From Paramoeba atlantica (lineage: Eukaryota; Discosea), in contig CDRNVI010000149.1 in NCBI GenBank assembly GCA_977017575.1, positions 496,001 to 560,000 of the forward strand: DNA of 64,000 nucleotides. Reading direction: 5' to 3'. Of this stretch, positions 10,085-25,367 are shown in pieces (position 1 is the stretch's first letter; each line of letters starts with the position of its first letter). A program made the translations under genes and the position numbers. The notes under the pieces were generated by a model. That model was not told where the DNA came from. It did no database searches and saw nothing but the letters and a program-made list of their open reading frames with translations.

Positions 10085-10526
10085 GGGTTTAAAACATTCT
10101 TGGGTTGGCACCCGTAAATTTGACTTATCCAACCCCGGGGGGGCGAGTTCAAATCCCAGTTTTTCGATATTTTAGAAAATTTTTCTGGTGCTGTAGAGTG
10201 ATTTGATTGGAGTGAGGAGCTTTTGAAGAAGTGTGAAAATTGGAACAGGTTACATCTCAGCACTGTCTGCTAAAAAGTTGAGGATAAATTCCCTTGGAAG
10301 GAGCTTTGGATTATTCTCCCTTCTGATGTGCATCCTCCAGCCTGAACTTGCAGAAGTTCTAAAGTTCAGCATAAAGACCAACTGAACTAAGCTGAAGTTT
10401 AAAACTTCACCTCTCATTAGAGGTTAAAAACAAACATAATTTAATGTAATTCAAATGGCTTAGATTAAGACTAATTGAATAAAGTCTGCCTCAAAAAGAA
10501 AAAAAAAAAAGGGTTTAAAACATTCT
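10085..10526. repeat. Perfect 16-bp target-site duplication
   Basis: GGGTTTAAAACATTCT occurs at 10085-10100 and again at 10511-10526, exactly flanking the SINE. Removing one copy plus the insert restores continuous coding of the minus-strand gene (SKWLCENVLNPGIAAVEKNG). Confidence 0.95.
10101..10510 (+). mobile_element. SINE insertion with Pol III-like head and A-rich tail
   Basis: This 410-bp insert is bounded by the 16-bp duplication. Its 5' end contains a B-box-like GAGTTCAAATCCC (about 10145) after a TTGGCACCCG segment that could be an A box, as in tRNA-derived SINEs. It ends in CTCAAAAAG followed by an A tract (10497-10510). It has no ORF. It lies antisense in an exon of the transposase-like gene, so it landed after that coding sequence existed. 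The orientation call rests on the tail. I did not find another full copy in this window. Confidence 0.85.
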
Positions 10527-11643
10527 CACAAAGCCATTTGCTCACTTCATCATCTTCTTTGAAATTCCCACCATAGATCCAAGGCATCAATGTTGGTGAA
10601 CTTCCAACTCCAACAAAGTTCACAAATCACAAATATGTATTTGTCATACCCATCTGAAAAATAGATTTTCAATTAAATCTTGTTTTGTTTCTTTTCCTCT
10701 ATGCTCCCCCTCAAAAAAAAAGAAAATAATTTTTCTACTCACTTGTTTACTCTCCGGGGCACCATCAGTGAACATATTCACTAAAATTTGATATTTGCCT
10801 TCTTAAAAAAAGTGAGAGATTGTTGAACTTTCGAACATTGGAGCATTGCTTTCAGTCTTTTCTCAACAACTTCTTCCAACTTTCGATAACCACCTTTAAC
10901 CCCATACTCAGAAGGGAGTTCATAAAACCTATATGTTTATCTTTTGAGCAAATTGTTTTCATTGAGGAGGAGAAAAGAAGCTTATTACAAAAAAAAAAAA
11001 ATTCTTACTTTGCTTCAAGCTCCAATGCGGACAACATTTTCTCCCCAAAATCCATTGCAGGCTTTGGAGCAGGAAGTTTTGGAAATGGAATTTCAAACTC
11101 TGGTGTTTTCAACTGAATTAGTTAGCTCCCCAGACAAAGGATCTAAGCCTCACTGAAATATGATCGCATAATTTGGATTTTTTAGTAACCCATGTCATTC
11201 ATCATCATGTTCACAAACTGTGCTTGTTTCAAATTGTCAGATTTCTCGAGGTTTTGAAAGTCTATTTATTAAATTTTTAAAAAATCAGAATCCTTCAAAA
11301 ACACACACACAAAAAAAAAATTAACCTTTTTGAACAGCTTTCTTCACAACTTGCTTCCCAACGGGCAGACAAATGACTTCTTCAATCAGTCTTTTTTGAA
11401 ACCTTGGACTTGAACTTTTCAAAAGTTCTGAGAATACTTTTTCGAAAGGTTTATCCTCTTTAATCCTCGTTTCTTCATTATCTTCATTACAAAGAACCTT
11501 TGAAGAGATAAACCATTTTGCTCTTGATTTGAGACGAAAAAAAGCTCTCCTTTGCCTTTGCTGTTGTTTTTCACAAATAGCAGAAGTGTTGATGATTGGA
11601 AGTTGTTCTATTTTTGTTTGTAAGAAAAATTGAAAAATTGTCA

Positions 11644-12093
11644 TTTTAAAAAGAAAGTTAAACCAGGTTGGTTTGGTCCTTTTGACTTTTTTGATCTTTT
11701 TGATTTCTTTCCAAAAATCTTTCTGGTGAGTCTGCAAGATTTGGGTGTGCCCATTTTCAAAAAATTGCCCGATCTATTTGCTCTTAGACTTTAGAATATG
11801 GAGAAAAAAGTAAAACCAAAATGGAAAAGGACATCTTCTCTTTAAAGGGGAGATATTGGCGGTTTGACCAACACTTTTTTAACACTTTTCAACATCTCTC
11901 CCACAAAAGTTGTTTTTTTGGTTCTTCAAAAATACATTGTTTCAAAGAACATCAAAAAACGAATCAAAATCAAAAAACAAACCTTGAAAAGACTTCAAAC
12001 AAAGACCAAAAAAGTGGACAGCAGAAGCGAAGAGAAGCGCGAAAGAAAAACACGAGGAAACACAAGAACACAAACGCCGTCCAAAATAGAGAC
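11644..12093. other. No confident gene between two minus-strand transposase genes
   Basis: A/T-rich sequence. The plus-strand frames (Lys/Asn/Gln-rich) show no motif. A short inverted repeat with CGATTTTT/AAAAATCG at about 12108-12124, followed by GCGGTG, resembles the inner arm of the foldback element at 6505 and may be a relic of that family. Confidence 0.4.
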
Positions 12094-12575
12094 TCAAAAA
12101 AAGTGCGCGATTTTTGAAAAATCGAATGCGGTGAAAGGAGGTTCTTTTGACCCATCAAAGACAACCGCACTTTTTTTGTGCCAATCTGGCCCGCTTATCA
12201 AAAGATTTCCTGCTGCTGATTGGTGAACTTTCTTTGCATTAACAATCAACAACAACATTGTAACCTCCCATAACTTTTCTGTTGCTGTCCAGTCATATTT
12301 TCTGTGGGTTGAGAGAGCTCCCATTGTATGCTGATCTGCAACATCCACAAAATCCATCACCTCACTCTTTGTGGTTTGAGCAAGGGGGTGCATTTCTTCA
12401 AGCTTTTGATAAGTCGCTTGGGTTTCCAATGTATCATCATCCAACCAACATTTCAACTTCTTTTTCAACTTGTGTGGCAGAGTAACAAGTTGAGTAGTGT
12501 ACAGAGTTTTCGATTTTTCGATTGAAAGACATTTGCAAGAAAAGAAATCTGTCACATGGAACCTGTCACATTTAG

Positions 12576-12606
<31 letters not shown>

Positions 12607-13535
12607 AAGAAGAAAATAAACCTTCTCATTTTCTTTCAGACCATCAACTTCACCATAAAGAGTTTGACAATCATCATGTCGGGTGATTCAGCTACAAAGG
12701 TCATTTTTAAAGAACATCGAGGGTCTGCTCTGGTTGCAAGAGAAAAGACTGTGCTTCCCTTGTTTTGCCAACCCTTCCATCGCATGGACACTCCTAAAAT
12801 AGGAATCAGCAACAACAAGAGCTCTTTCAGGAAGTTGATTCAACATACAAAGAAGGGTTTCATGCATTGGTTCGGACACCCCATCTCAATGATACTGAGA
12901 GAAAGCAACAAAATAGCCAGAAAAATCAACAAGAGACCAATTTTTAATGCCATGTGGATGAGGGTTCCTCATTATGAACACATGATGAGGATTCTTTCTT
13001 CCTTTGTGAGGAACAAGGGTTTCATCCACAACACCTGTATTTGCTGGGATCCAGATCACACCCATAATTTTAGTGACAAAAGAACCACCCTCACTCTCAA
13101 ATGTTTCTTCTGGTTGTTTATCTCTGCCAACCTTTTCTTCTCTGTTCCCAATTTTCAATAAATAAAAACTGGAATCAAAAGAAAACAAAATGACCTGACT
13201 CAGTTGATGATGTTCGGAAGTTTTTGGAGATAATCAGGGGGGAGGGGTGTCTCGATCGCACCTTCCACCATTTTGCATTTTTCTTGAAGGTCAATGTGCA
13301 GACAACCAGGCTTAATTGTTGGCGTGTGGAGCTCTTTCTTCTGTGATGTGATCTTGAGCCGAATTTGTTCTTGTTCTGTTTCTTCTTCTTTCTCCTTTCT
13401 TGCTTTTTCTCTCCTTTCTTTTGCTTTTGGGTCATTTTTTCTTTTCTCTCTTTCTTCTTCCACCCCCTTTTTTGTACATGAGACAATTGTGTGCCCAGAT
13501 TTTAAACAAAAAGTGCAAACCATTCCCTGAAACAA
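12094..13535 (-). pseudogene. Decayed piggyBac-like transposase with N-terminal zinc knuckle
   Basis: Reading down the minus strand: after an acceptor (TTTGTTTCAG, about 13530) comes CTFCLKSGHTIVSC, a CX2CX4HX4C knuckle, then a long charged segment. After a probable intron near 13190 comes TGVVDETLVPHKGRKNPHHV and PHGIKNWSLVDFSGYFVAF, matching the piggyBac (DDE_Tnp_1_7) DE..(V/M)P.KGR block and its K..GIK.W continuation. Next is ALVVADSYFRSVHAMEGLAK, the AD(N/S)(Y/F)F block with a further catalytic Asp, then VDVADQHTMGALSTHRKYDW, the VD..(N/D)Q...Y..H+KYDW block. In-frame TGA codons (12886 and 12688) break the frame. The fragments were originally one protein of at least 400 residues. A knuckle ahead of the core is unusual, since piggyBac normally has a C-terminal Cys-rich domain. 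Confidence 0.65.
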
Positions 13536-13756
13536 AAAAAAAAAAACAAAAAAAAAACAAAAAAAAAACAAAAAAAAATCGTGTGGCACTAGTTTTTTGG
13601 GATGAAAAAGATGTTTTTTTAAAAAACATCTTTTGGATGTCAAAAGAAATGTTTTCTGGACATTTTTTCTTGACGTCCGGCTGGAGAAAAAAGTGCCGAT
13701 TGTGGTTTGAAACAAGAATTATCTCAAAAAAAACTTTAAAAAAGAATTTGAAAATT

Positions 13757-13831
13757 ATTTGGAGTTATCTGGAATTATCTGGAATAAAATGGAATTATAT
13801 AGAATTATCTGGAATTATCTGGAATTCCCTG
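13757..13831 (+). repeat. Tandem 10-11 bp repeat, consensus GGAATTATCT
   Basis: Seven or so imperfect units of GGAATTATCT with variants (ATAAAAT, ATATA). Short tandem satellite at the start of the AT-rich spacer. Confidence 0.85.
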
Positions 13832-13934
13832 AAAAAATCATAATCTTTTCAGATATTTGTGAGTTTGTATTGCTTTTTTGTATCTTACCCCTGCCAGGGT
13901 TCTCTCCATATTAGAATTTTTGCCCACCCTAATT

Positions 13935-14312
13935 TCTCTCTTTCTTTTTTGTTCTCCTCTCTCTCTTCTTTTTCTCTTTTTTCTCTTTTTTTCTTTTTTT
14001 CTTTTTCTCTTTTTCTCTCTTTTTCTCTTTTTCTCTTTTTCTCTTTTTCTCTTTTCTCTTTTCCTCTTTTCCTCTCTTTTTCTTTTCTTTTCTTTTTTTC
14101 CTTTTTCTTTTTCTCTTTTTCTTTTCTTTTCTTATTTTTCTTTTTTCTTTTTCTTTTCTCTTCTCTTTCTCACTTTTCCAATAATTTTCTCTCTCTCTCT
14201 TCTCTCTTTTATTCTTCCCTCTCTCATTTTCATTTTTTCATTTTTTCTTTTTTTTTTTCATTCTTTCTATTCTTCTTTTTTTTGTTTCTCCTCTCTCTCT
14301 TTTTTATTTCTC
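13935..14312 (+). repeat. Polypyrimidine tract
   Basis: About 380 bases of T/C with phased TTTTTCTC runs. The overlapping Phe/Leu/Ser frames are low-complexity artefacts. Confidence 0.85.
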
Positions 14313-15929
14313 TTTCTAAAAGGTGGGGGTAGGTGGGTGGGTGGGTGAGTATAAAAATTCAAAAATATAGAAAAACCTTCTCCTTTGATGACTAAAGATG
14401 CAAACAAAAAAAAACAAACCAAAAAAATAACACTCTCATCAATTTTTCAATTCTTTCAATTTTATTTCATTTTCTCTTTCTCTTTCTCTTTCTTATTTTT
14501 TTGCACACCACACACTTAAAATTAATAATAAAAATATTATATTTTTGATATTATTCTCCACTCTCTTTTTATTTTTTCCTTTAAACACATTCACTTTTTT
14601 TCTTTTTTAAGATGGAGGATTAACATCAAAAAAAAGCAACCCCCCCCTTGACCCCCTTGACCCCCTTGATCCCCTTGACCCCCTTCCTCCCCCTCTCTTA
14701 ACTTTCAAAAAATGTGTGCAAGAAAGAGAGGGGGAGGGTTAGTAATAATTTTTTTATAATTCTCCCAACAACACACTTTGTGTTAATAAATGAAATGTAT
14801 ACCATCTTGCTTGAAAGGAAAAAGAGAAAGAAGGGAAAAGAAGAAAAGAATTTAAAAACAAACCTTACACTACACCACCACCACATCCTTTTTTAAAAAG
14901 TAAAAATTGTAATTTAAGAATACACTCTTTCTTTGGTATCATGATACAATAAGCACACTCTAACCAACATAACACCACACACACAACATTAATCTTTCTT
15001 ACTTTTCAATTTTTACTTTTTATTCTTTCCTCTTTTGTTTTTATCTTGAAAACTCCAAAACTTTACTCTTTCTTTTTGAATTGAAGTGGATGGGTGTGGA
15101 GGAAACTATAGCTCCCCTCTATATAATTGGTGTGGTACACACACTTTTTTTGCTTATTTTTTATATTATTTTTACTCCATTAGTTTTCAACTTTGTCTTG
15201 AGAAATAGATTAAAAAAATAAAAAGAAAAGAGGAAATTAGAGAGAGTGATATAATGATGTGTAATGGTTGTGTGTTGTGTTAAAAGAATATTAGATTTTT
15301 TTTTCAAAAAATGAAATAAAAAATGAAAGAAAAAGATGGAGTATTAAGAAAAAGAAGGTTAAAAATTTCTTTTCCTTTGACAATCTCTTTTTTTAAATAA
15401 AAGAAACAAGGAAAAGAGAGAAAAAGAGGAAAAAGAGAAAGAAAAAAAGAGAAAAAAAGAGAAAAAAAGAGAAAAGAGAGAAAAGAGAGAAAAAGAAAAA
15501 AAGAAAAGAAAAAAAAAAGGCTGAAAAAAAAGTGAAAAAAAAAATTTCTAAGAAAAAAAGTTTTCTCAGAAAAAAAAGTTTTCAGAAAAGTTTTTTTGGG
15601 AAGAAAAAAATTGAAGGGGTGGGAGTGAGATTTTTTTTTGGAGAAGAGGAAAGAAAGTAAAAATTGGGGAAGTAGGGCAACAATCCTTACTATTTCTGAT
15701 TTTTTTAACGTTTGGATTGAAAAAAGGCCAAATGTAAAAAACAAATTAAGAAGAAAGGAGTTAAAAATTTTTTTTAAAAATTTTTAATAATTTTCTTCAT
15801 AAAAGAGTTTCTTTGGCATTTTTACTGATACATTTTCAATTCAATTTGAAAAATGTTTGAATTTAAAATGTTTTATTAGAAGATTCTCTTCAAATAACAA
15901 AATACTTTTGATTCAATCAAAAAGATTTC
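14313..15929. other. AT-rich spacer without a gene
   Basis: This stretch precedes rDNA unit 1. It contains GGGTGGGTGGGTGGGT (about 14332), short A/T tracts and a purine tract at 15400-15600, and no convincing ORF. It does not resemble the sequence at the same distance upstream of unit 2. Confidence 0.6.
14641..14694 (+). repeat. Tandem 9-10 bp repeat, consensus TTGACCCCC
   Basis: A CCCCCCC run followed by five units of TTGACCCCC/TTGATCCCC, then CCTCCCCC. It is strongly strand-asymmetric (C on the plus strand) and could form G-quadruplex on the other strand. Confidence 0.85.
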
Positions 15930-16305
15930 GTTTTATGGAAGGTGATTTTCTTGTTGATTCAAAAGACAGAAAAAACAACCAACTCCATTTTCTGAATAAG
16001 AAATAACACTTTTTACTTCTTTATTGAATAAAAGAAGAGTTGTTTCTTTCAGTTTATTTCTCTCTCTTTTGAAAACTTTAAACAAAAATTGTTTAAAATT
16101 ATTTCATGAAGAGTTTTATGAGAAATTGCAAAGAGGATTTCTTTGTTGGAAAATTGAATTCTAACGAAAAACAAAAAACTTATTTTTTTGAAATAAAAAA
16201 TTGATGAAATACTTTGAATTCTTTTCGAAGCTACTTTTTCTTTTTTTTTCAATTTATTTTGAAGAAAGAGAAAAATAGTCTTTTTTTTTTGGAAAAAAAA
16301 ATAGT
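15930..16305 (+). promoter_or_regulatory. Upstream/5' ETS region of rDNA unit 1
   Basis: Sequence conserved with the region before unit 2 (about 50475-50884). Shared blocks include GGAAGGTGATTTT, AAAGACAGAAAAAACAACCA, TTTCAGTTTATTTCTCTCTC and GAAATTGCAAAGAGGATTTC, up to the first base of 18S. Conservation between otherwise unrelated flanks suggests Pol I promoter and/or external transcribed spacer. The start site cannot be placed. Confidence 0.6.
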
Positions 16306-17581
16306 TATCTGGTTGATCCTGCCAGTAGTCATATGCTTGTCTTAAAGACTAAGCCATGCATGTCTAAGTATAAACACTTGTACTGTGAAACTGCGAATGG
16401 CTCATTAAATCAGTTATAATTTATTTGATGGTCCTTTTTACTACTTGGATAACCGTGGTAAATCTAGAGCTAATACATGCATAAAATCCTAACTCCTTTG
16501 AGAGAAGGGATGTATTTATTAGATACAAAAACCAATGCAGTTCTTCGGGACTGGTTAACATATGGTGAATCATGATAACTTTACGAATCGTATGGCCTTT
16601 TGTGCTGACGATAGTTCATTCAAATTTCTGCCCTATCAACTTTCGATGGTAGTATAGAGGACTACCATGGTGGTAACGGGTAACGGAGAATCAGGGTTTG
16701 ATTCCGGAGAAGGAGCCTGAGAAACGGCTACTACTTCCAAGGAAGGCAGCAGGCGCGCAAATTACCCAATCCCGACACGGGGAGGTAGTGACAAAAAATA
16801 ACAATACCGATTCATTATTTGATTTGGTAATTGGAATGAGTACAATCTAAACCCCTTAACGAGTAACAATTGGAGGGCAAGTCTGGTGCCAGCAGCCGCG
16901 GTAATTCCAGCTCCAATAGCATATATTAAAGTTGTTGCAGTTAAAAAGCTCGTAGTTGGATTTGAGAGTTTTATAATTTAATCCATATGGTTTTTCATAT
17001 GTGTTTTATTAAATTATATTCTCTAAATATTTTATTAGATATTCATTATTGCACTTAATTGGGTGATAATTTGATTTTCTTTCGGGAGAGTCAGTGTTTA
17101 TTGGACCTTTATTAGTAAGATTGTGGATATGAATTCTTCGGAGTTTGTGTTCTGCTTATTAATAAAACTAATAAATAGAATTCTAATTCATTTACTTTGA
17201 GTAAATTAGAGTGTTCAAAGCAAGCAAAATTATAAAAAATTGCAATGAATACTATTAGCATGGGATAATGGAACAAGACATTGGGTCTATTTTATTGGTT
17301 TTTTAGAACTAATGTAATGATTAAAAGGGATAGTTGGGGGCATTAGTATTTAATTGTCAGAGGTGAAATTCTTGGATTTATGAAAGACTAACTTCTGCGA
17401 AAGCATTTGTCAAAGATGTTTTCATTAATCAAGAACGAAAGTTAGGGGATCGAAGACGATCAGATACCGTCGTAGTCTTAACCATAAACGATGCCGACCA
17501 GGGGTTGGAAGACGTTTTATTTTGAATAAAGATGACTCTCCCAGTACCTTTTTACGAGAAATCAGTAAGTTTTTGGGTTCT

Positions 17582-17650
<69 letters not shown>

Positions 17651-18211
17651 GCGGCTTAATTTGACTCAACACGGGAAAACTTACCAGGTCCAGACACAGT
17701 TAGGATTGACAGATTGAGAGCTCTTTCTTGATTCTGTGGGTGGTGGTGCATGGCCGTTCTTAGTTGGTGGAGTGATTTGTCTGGTTAATTCCGATAACGA
17801 ACGAGACCTCAGCCTGCTAATTAGTTGTATTAATAATAACATTTATGAGGGTTTTTAGTTAAATGGATTTTGTTAACACTTAATTTGTTTGCTAAGAAAA
17901 CTCGTTTTTATTGATATTAAAAAGGATTTATTCCTTTAAACTTCTTAGAGGGACACTTGGTGTTTAACCAAGGGAAGTTTGAGGCAATAACAGGTCTGTG
18001 ATGCCCTTTAGATGTTCTGGGCTGCACGCGCGCTACACTGATACAATCAACAAGTACAAAAGGCCTTGGCTGAAAAGTCACGCTGATCTTTTACGAGATT
18101 GGCATTTTTGGGTAAACTTTTGAAATTGTATCGTGCTGGGGATCGATACTTGCAATTATTTATCGTGAACGAGGAATTCCTAGTAAGCACAAGTCAACAG
18201 CTTGTGCTGAT

Positions 18212-18246
<35 letters not shown>

Positions 18247-18406
18247 GCTACTGATGGTTGGTCCGGTGAAATCTTAGGATTAGAAACAGTTACTTATTGA
18301 TTTCGGTTAATAAGTTTGTTTTTGAGAATTTGAGTAAACCTTGCCAACTAAAAGAAGCAAAAGTCGTAACAAGGTATCCGTAGGTGAACCTGCGGATGGA
18401 TCATTA
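16306..18406 (+). rRNA. 18S (SSU) rRNA, unit 1
   Basis: Begins TATCTGGTTGATCCTGCCAG and ends GGTGAACCTGCGGATGGATC plus ATTA. Universal blocks are present: GTGCCAGCAGCCGCGGTAAT, GGAATTGACGGAAGGGCACC, GTACACACCGCCCGTCGC. At 2101 bases it is about 300 longer than a typical fungal 18S, mostly from AT-rich expansions in variable regions (e.g. about 16970-17260 and 17830-17950). No group I intron is seen. Confidence 0.98.
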
Positions 18407-18610
18407 ATATTTCTTATTAATTATCTTTTCTTTTCAAAAACTCCTTTTGAAAAAGTGAAAATGTGTTTAACTTTTTAAAATGTATTTTAACATGTTTTTA
18501 TTGTTATTTAAACTTTTTTTTGATATTTTAATTGTATCAAAAAATGTTCAAAATTCATTTGATAAAAATTAAAATGAAAATAAAACAAAACAAAACAAAA
18601 ATAAAAAAAC
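18407..18610 (+). other. ITS1, unit 1
   Basis: Very AT-rich 204-base spacer between 18S and 5.8S with a TTTTCAAAAACTCCTTTTGAAAA hairpin-like start. It aligns with ITS1 of unit 2 with small indels. Confidence 0.9.
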
Positions 18611-18768
18611 AACTTTTAACAATGGATATCTTGGTTCTCGTAACGATGAAGAACGCAGCAAAATGCGATACGTAATGTGAATTGCAGAACTCAGTGAATC
18701 ATCGAATCTTTGAACGCATATTGCACTTTTAGGTTTCATCCTAAGAGTATATTTATTTGAGTGTCATT
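18611..18768 (+). rRNA. 5.8S rRNA, unit 1
   Basis: AACTTTTAACAATGGATATC start, central CGATGAAGAACGCAGC and GAATTGCAGAACTCAGTGAA, and a fungal-style TTTGAGTGTCATT end. The length is 158 bases. Confidence 0.97.
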
Positions 18769-19082
18769 TTATTCTTTATCTTTTTTAAAATTTATTTTTT
18801 TACAAAAAAAAGATTCTATTGAGAAACTATTTTCTATCTTTTCTTCATTGAAAATAAAATACTTTCTTAAAAATAATACTAAATCTTGAAAAAGTAAAAA
18901 GATACTAAAAAAAAAAAAAAATAATCGAATTTTAAATTCAATTCTATTTTTTTTTTGAAAAAATAGTAAAAAATAATAAATATCTTTATTTATTATTTTT
19001 CTTTTTTTCAAAATTGAAATAAAATGTGTTTTAAATTCAGTTTTTTTAATTCTCTTTTTAGTTTATTCTTTCTTTTTTGATT
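18769..19082 (+). other. ITS2, unit 1
   Basis: About 314 bases, extremely AT-rich, between 5.8S and 28S. The minus-strand frame here is spurious. Confidence 0.9.
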
Positions 19083-23108
<4,026 letters not shown>

Positions 23109-23579
23109 TTTTTTAATTAAAAAATAATACTATTTTTTATTATTTTTTTCTTTTTTTACTCATTTTTAACTTGAGGTAACAGATATATTTACTTCCCTCC
23201 CTCATCCCTCTCTTCTTCCCCTCTCATTTTTTTCGTTCAATAAATTTTACTTGAGGGTTGATTATATCCGACTATCTTTATTTGTTGTTTTTCTATATTT
23301 GTATTTTCTCTTCCTTTTTCCTTTTTTGGTCTTTTTTTTCCCTTGTTCTTCTCTTCCTCTCGTCTCATGGCAACCTGTCCACCTTCCAAGCAGACACACT
23401 GGGTTCAATTTCTAGGTAGTCCAATATTTTTCAAGTGTTACTCATAATTTCTCTCTCTTTCTCCTCTAATTCTGGAATTCACTTTGATGTCCTTTTGATC
23501 ACCACTCTTTCTCCATTTCATTCTCTCCTTTTCTGTTGTCTTTTTATCTTTTATTTTCCTTTAACCATTTTTTCTCTTT
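23109..23579 (+). other. 3' flank of rDNA unit 1, homologous to that of unit 2
   Basis: CT-rich sequence shared with 57707-58051 and 59280-59360, including a ACTTGAGGGTTGA block, a tRNA-Gly-like segment (23365-23420) and GAATTCACTTTGATGTCC. It probably holds the 3' ETS and terminator. In this copy the site occupied by the 1.2-kb insertion in unit 2 is empty. Confidence 0.7.
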
Positions 23580-23674
23580 TAGTACTAAGCCTATTGGATC
23601 TGAAAAATAGATCATTGAAAAATTCCGGTAAGGTTTTCTCACAAAAGTGGATAACAGTCACCAAAAAAAAAAAA
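23580..23674 (+). mobile_element. 5'-truncated copy (95 bp) of the poly(A) retroelement found at 58052
   Basis: TAGTACTAAGCCTATTGGAT through CAGTCACC and an A tract is nearly the same as the last 100 bases of the insertion at 58052-59265. A short 3' fragment ending in poly(A) is what target-primed reverse transcription leaves after early arrest. Confidence 0.75.
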
Positions 23675-23723
23675 TTGTATTCCTCATCTTTTTTCTTTTT
23701 TGGTTATTTTTTCACCAAAAAAA

Positions 23724-23795
23724 CATCCTCGACGGGACTCGAACCCGCAATCTCATGATTAGAAGTCATGCGCCTTACCATTAGGCCACGAGGAT
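23724..23795 (-). tRNA. tRNA-Arg(UCU)
   Basis: A 72-nt cloverleaf on the minus strand. Acceptor ATCCTCG pairs with CGAGGAT; the anticodon loop CTTCTAA gives UCU; the T arm has GGGTTCGAGTCCC; the discriminator is G. No intron. It lies about 0.6 kb downstream of 28S unit 1. Confidence 0.95.
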
Positions 23796-25367
23796 CTTTG
23801 TTGACAAGAAACAGGAAAGAAAGAAAGAAAATGGCAAAACGTGGTGTCCCCTTTTAGGTGATTGGTGTCCACAATTTGACAATTTTTTGCTTTGATCCAC
23901 TGTAGGTTTGGATCAGCCCAATTTGGAGAGAAGCTAGTGCAATTCTTGAAGATCCTGATAAAATCTGCAAGTAGCGGGGTTGAGAAAAGAACCATTTTGC
24001 AGATCACATTGCAGGCTGAGCTGCTGCCTCTGAGGGACTAAATGGTGTGTGGAGAGTTCAAGACACCCCTAGCTCCTGGACTCTGTATACAAAGTATGCA
24101 ATGCCTTTTGACCAGAACTTCTCCCCCTCTTTCAAAGTTTCTGGAAGTGTGATTCCTTTGAGAAGCAAGCAGTCTCCAATATGTATATTAAGTTTAAAAC
24201 CAAAGTTGACATTGAGTGGAAGATTGAGAAACAGAGAACCTATTTTTGTCCTATGAATAAAACTCACATTTTCAACTTATCTTTGGTGTGTGTGTTTCTA
24301 TTCTTTGTCTCAGGAATTTGTTGATCATAACTCCTCACCAGGCTTGCCAACCCACCAACTCCTCAGCAGCTCTCAAATAACTGGTTAAAATGAGGAGCTT
24401 TGGCAATGACTCAACTGAACATGTGTGAACAAAACTGAATTTGTCCACCTCTTGAAAGGATTCTTTGATGAAACAGGTTTGAGTTTTTTTACCCTTGAAA
24501 AAAATATTTTCCCTTTTTTTTTTTTTTCAATCATCTTCCACACTTTCTTTTTTTTGAAACAAACAGATTCACTGTTGGAGAGGAGAGAGAAAGGAAAAAG
24601 GCTCACCTATTTTATGTTGAACCCCTCCTTGTTATTCTAATGGATTCAAAAGAAGGTTAATTGAAGCACACCTTGAGACTGAGCCAAATGAGTCTGGCTA
24701 TGATCTGGTTCAATGGTGTAGTTAGGTAGACTTCTTGGGGCTCACATACAAGATTTTTATTGGCTTCAATGGAACAAAGATTGAAATATGAAGTTAATCT
24801 GGTGTGTAAATTAACATTATGTTGGGGTCAATTGTTTATTTTGTCTGGTTCTAATCTCTCCCACTGGACTCCAAAGTTTTTATGAACATGTTGACTGGGA
24901 GCTTTTAAGGGGTTTAAAATCTCAAAATTTGAAATTCCCATTTTTATTTTGACTTCTCTTATTATCTCTCTTCTTTACCAGGTATTCTCTTTCCCAGAGA
25001 AGTTCAATGCTAATTGAAGCAGGAATTTCAAGAGCAAAGGAGGTTTGTTGTTGAATTAAGCTCAATAAGTGCCAGAGACCTGGTAACACTCCAGGAAGTT
25101 TAGCTTCTTTGAAAGATTCAAAGAGATGATTGAGAAAGAGGTCACAGACAGTGCAATTAAGATGTTGAGGGGAGCTCACACAAGGAACAGCCTTGTTTTC
25201 AAGTCTGAAGTTGTTTTACACATTCCACAAAAATGGCTGCTCCTAGTTCCAAACAGGGGAAGAGAGCAAAGGAACCAAAGACCCAAATTTTAATTCACTT
25301 TGTTCTTGAGAGAGAAAGGGAGAGGATATGGTGATGTCATTGCCCACCTCAGCTCACAAACAGCCTC
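23796..25367. other. No confident gene; scattered coding-like debris
   Basis: Short open stretches with ordinary composition occur, e.g. minus 24058-24267 (GDCLLLKGITLPETLKEGEK), minus 24922-25179 and a plus stretch at about 25110-25290 (EVTDSAIKMLRGAHTRNSLV). None has a recognised motif, and stops separate them. They may be exons or remains of unknown transposons. Confidence 0.35.

Larger units (their letters stand above)
9442..11643 (-). pseudogene. Spliced KDZ/tnp2-like transposase gene, interrupted by a SINE
   Basis: The minus strand can be followed through several exons: one with SELLKSSSPRFQKRLIEEV (from about 11643); one near 11265; LPAPKPAMDFGEKMLSALEL; then YGVKGGYRKLEEVVEKRLKA and KYQILVNMFTDGAPESK; a GTGAGT...TTTTTCAG intron (about 10745-10653); then FVGVGSSPTLMPWIYGG, PIGYLSYQSKVAGHQGCSA; and an acidic Glu-rich tail. 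The DG...GxLxxQSKVAGHQG layout resembles the GD(L/I)PAxSKxxGxxGHxG region of KDZ and tnp2 (CACTA-type) transposases. The usual GD is GY here. In-frame TGA codons (10627-10629 and 9784-9786) and a one-base shift in a T run near 10805 break it. The SINE at 10101 splits the exon exactly. Family call is moderate; N-terminus uncertain. Confidence 0.45.

Noticed and set aside
10098..10160. A functional tRNA gene at the SINE head
   Set aside because: Only a B-box-like T arm is convincing; acceptor and anticodon arms do not pair.
4670..11643. An integrated large DNA virus or Polinton as the source of the unknown genes
   Set aside because: No DNA polymerase, packaging ATPase, capsid or integrase motif was found; spliced genes and transposase motifs fit transposons or host genes better.
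13859..14348. 156-aa plus-strand ORF rich in Phe, Leu and Ser that could be read as a membrane protein
   Set aside because: Low-complexity T/C tract; two overlapping frames give equally long products.
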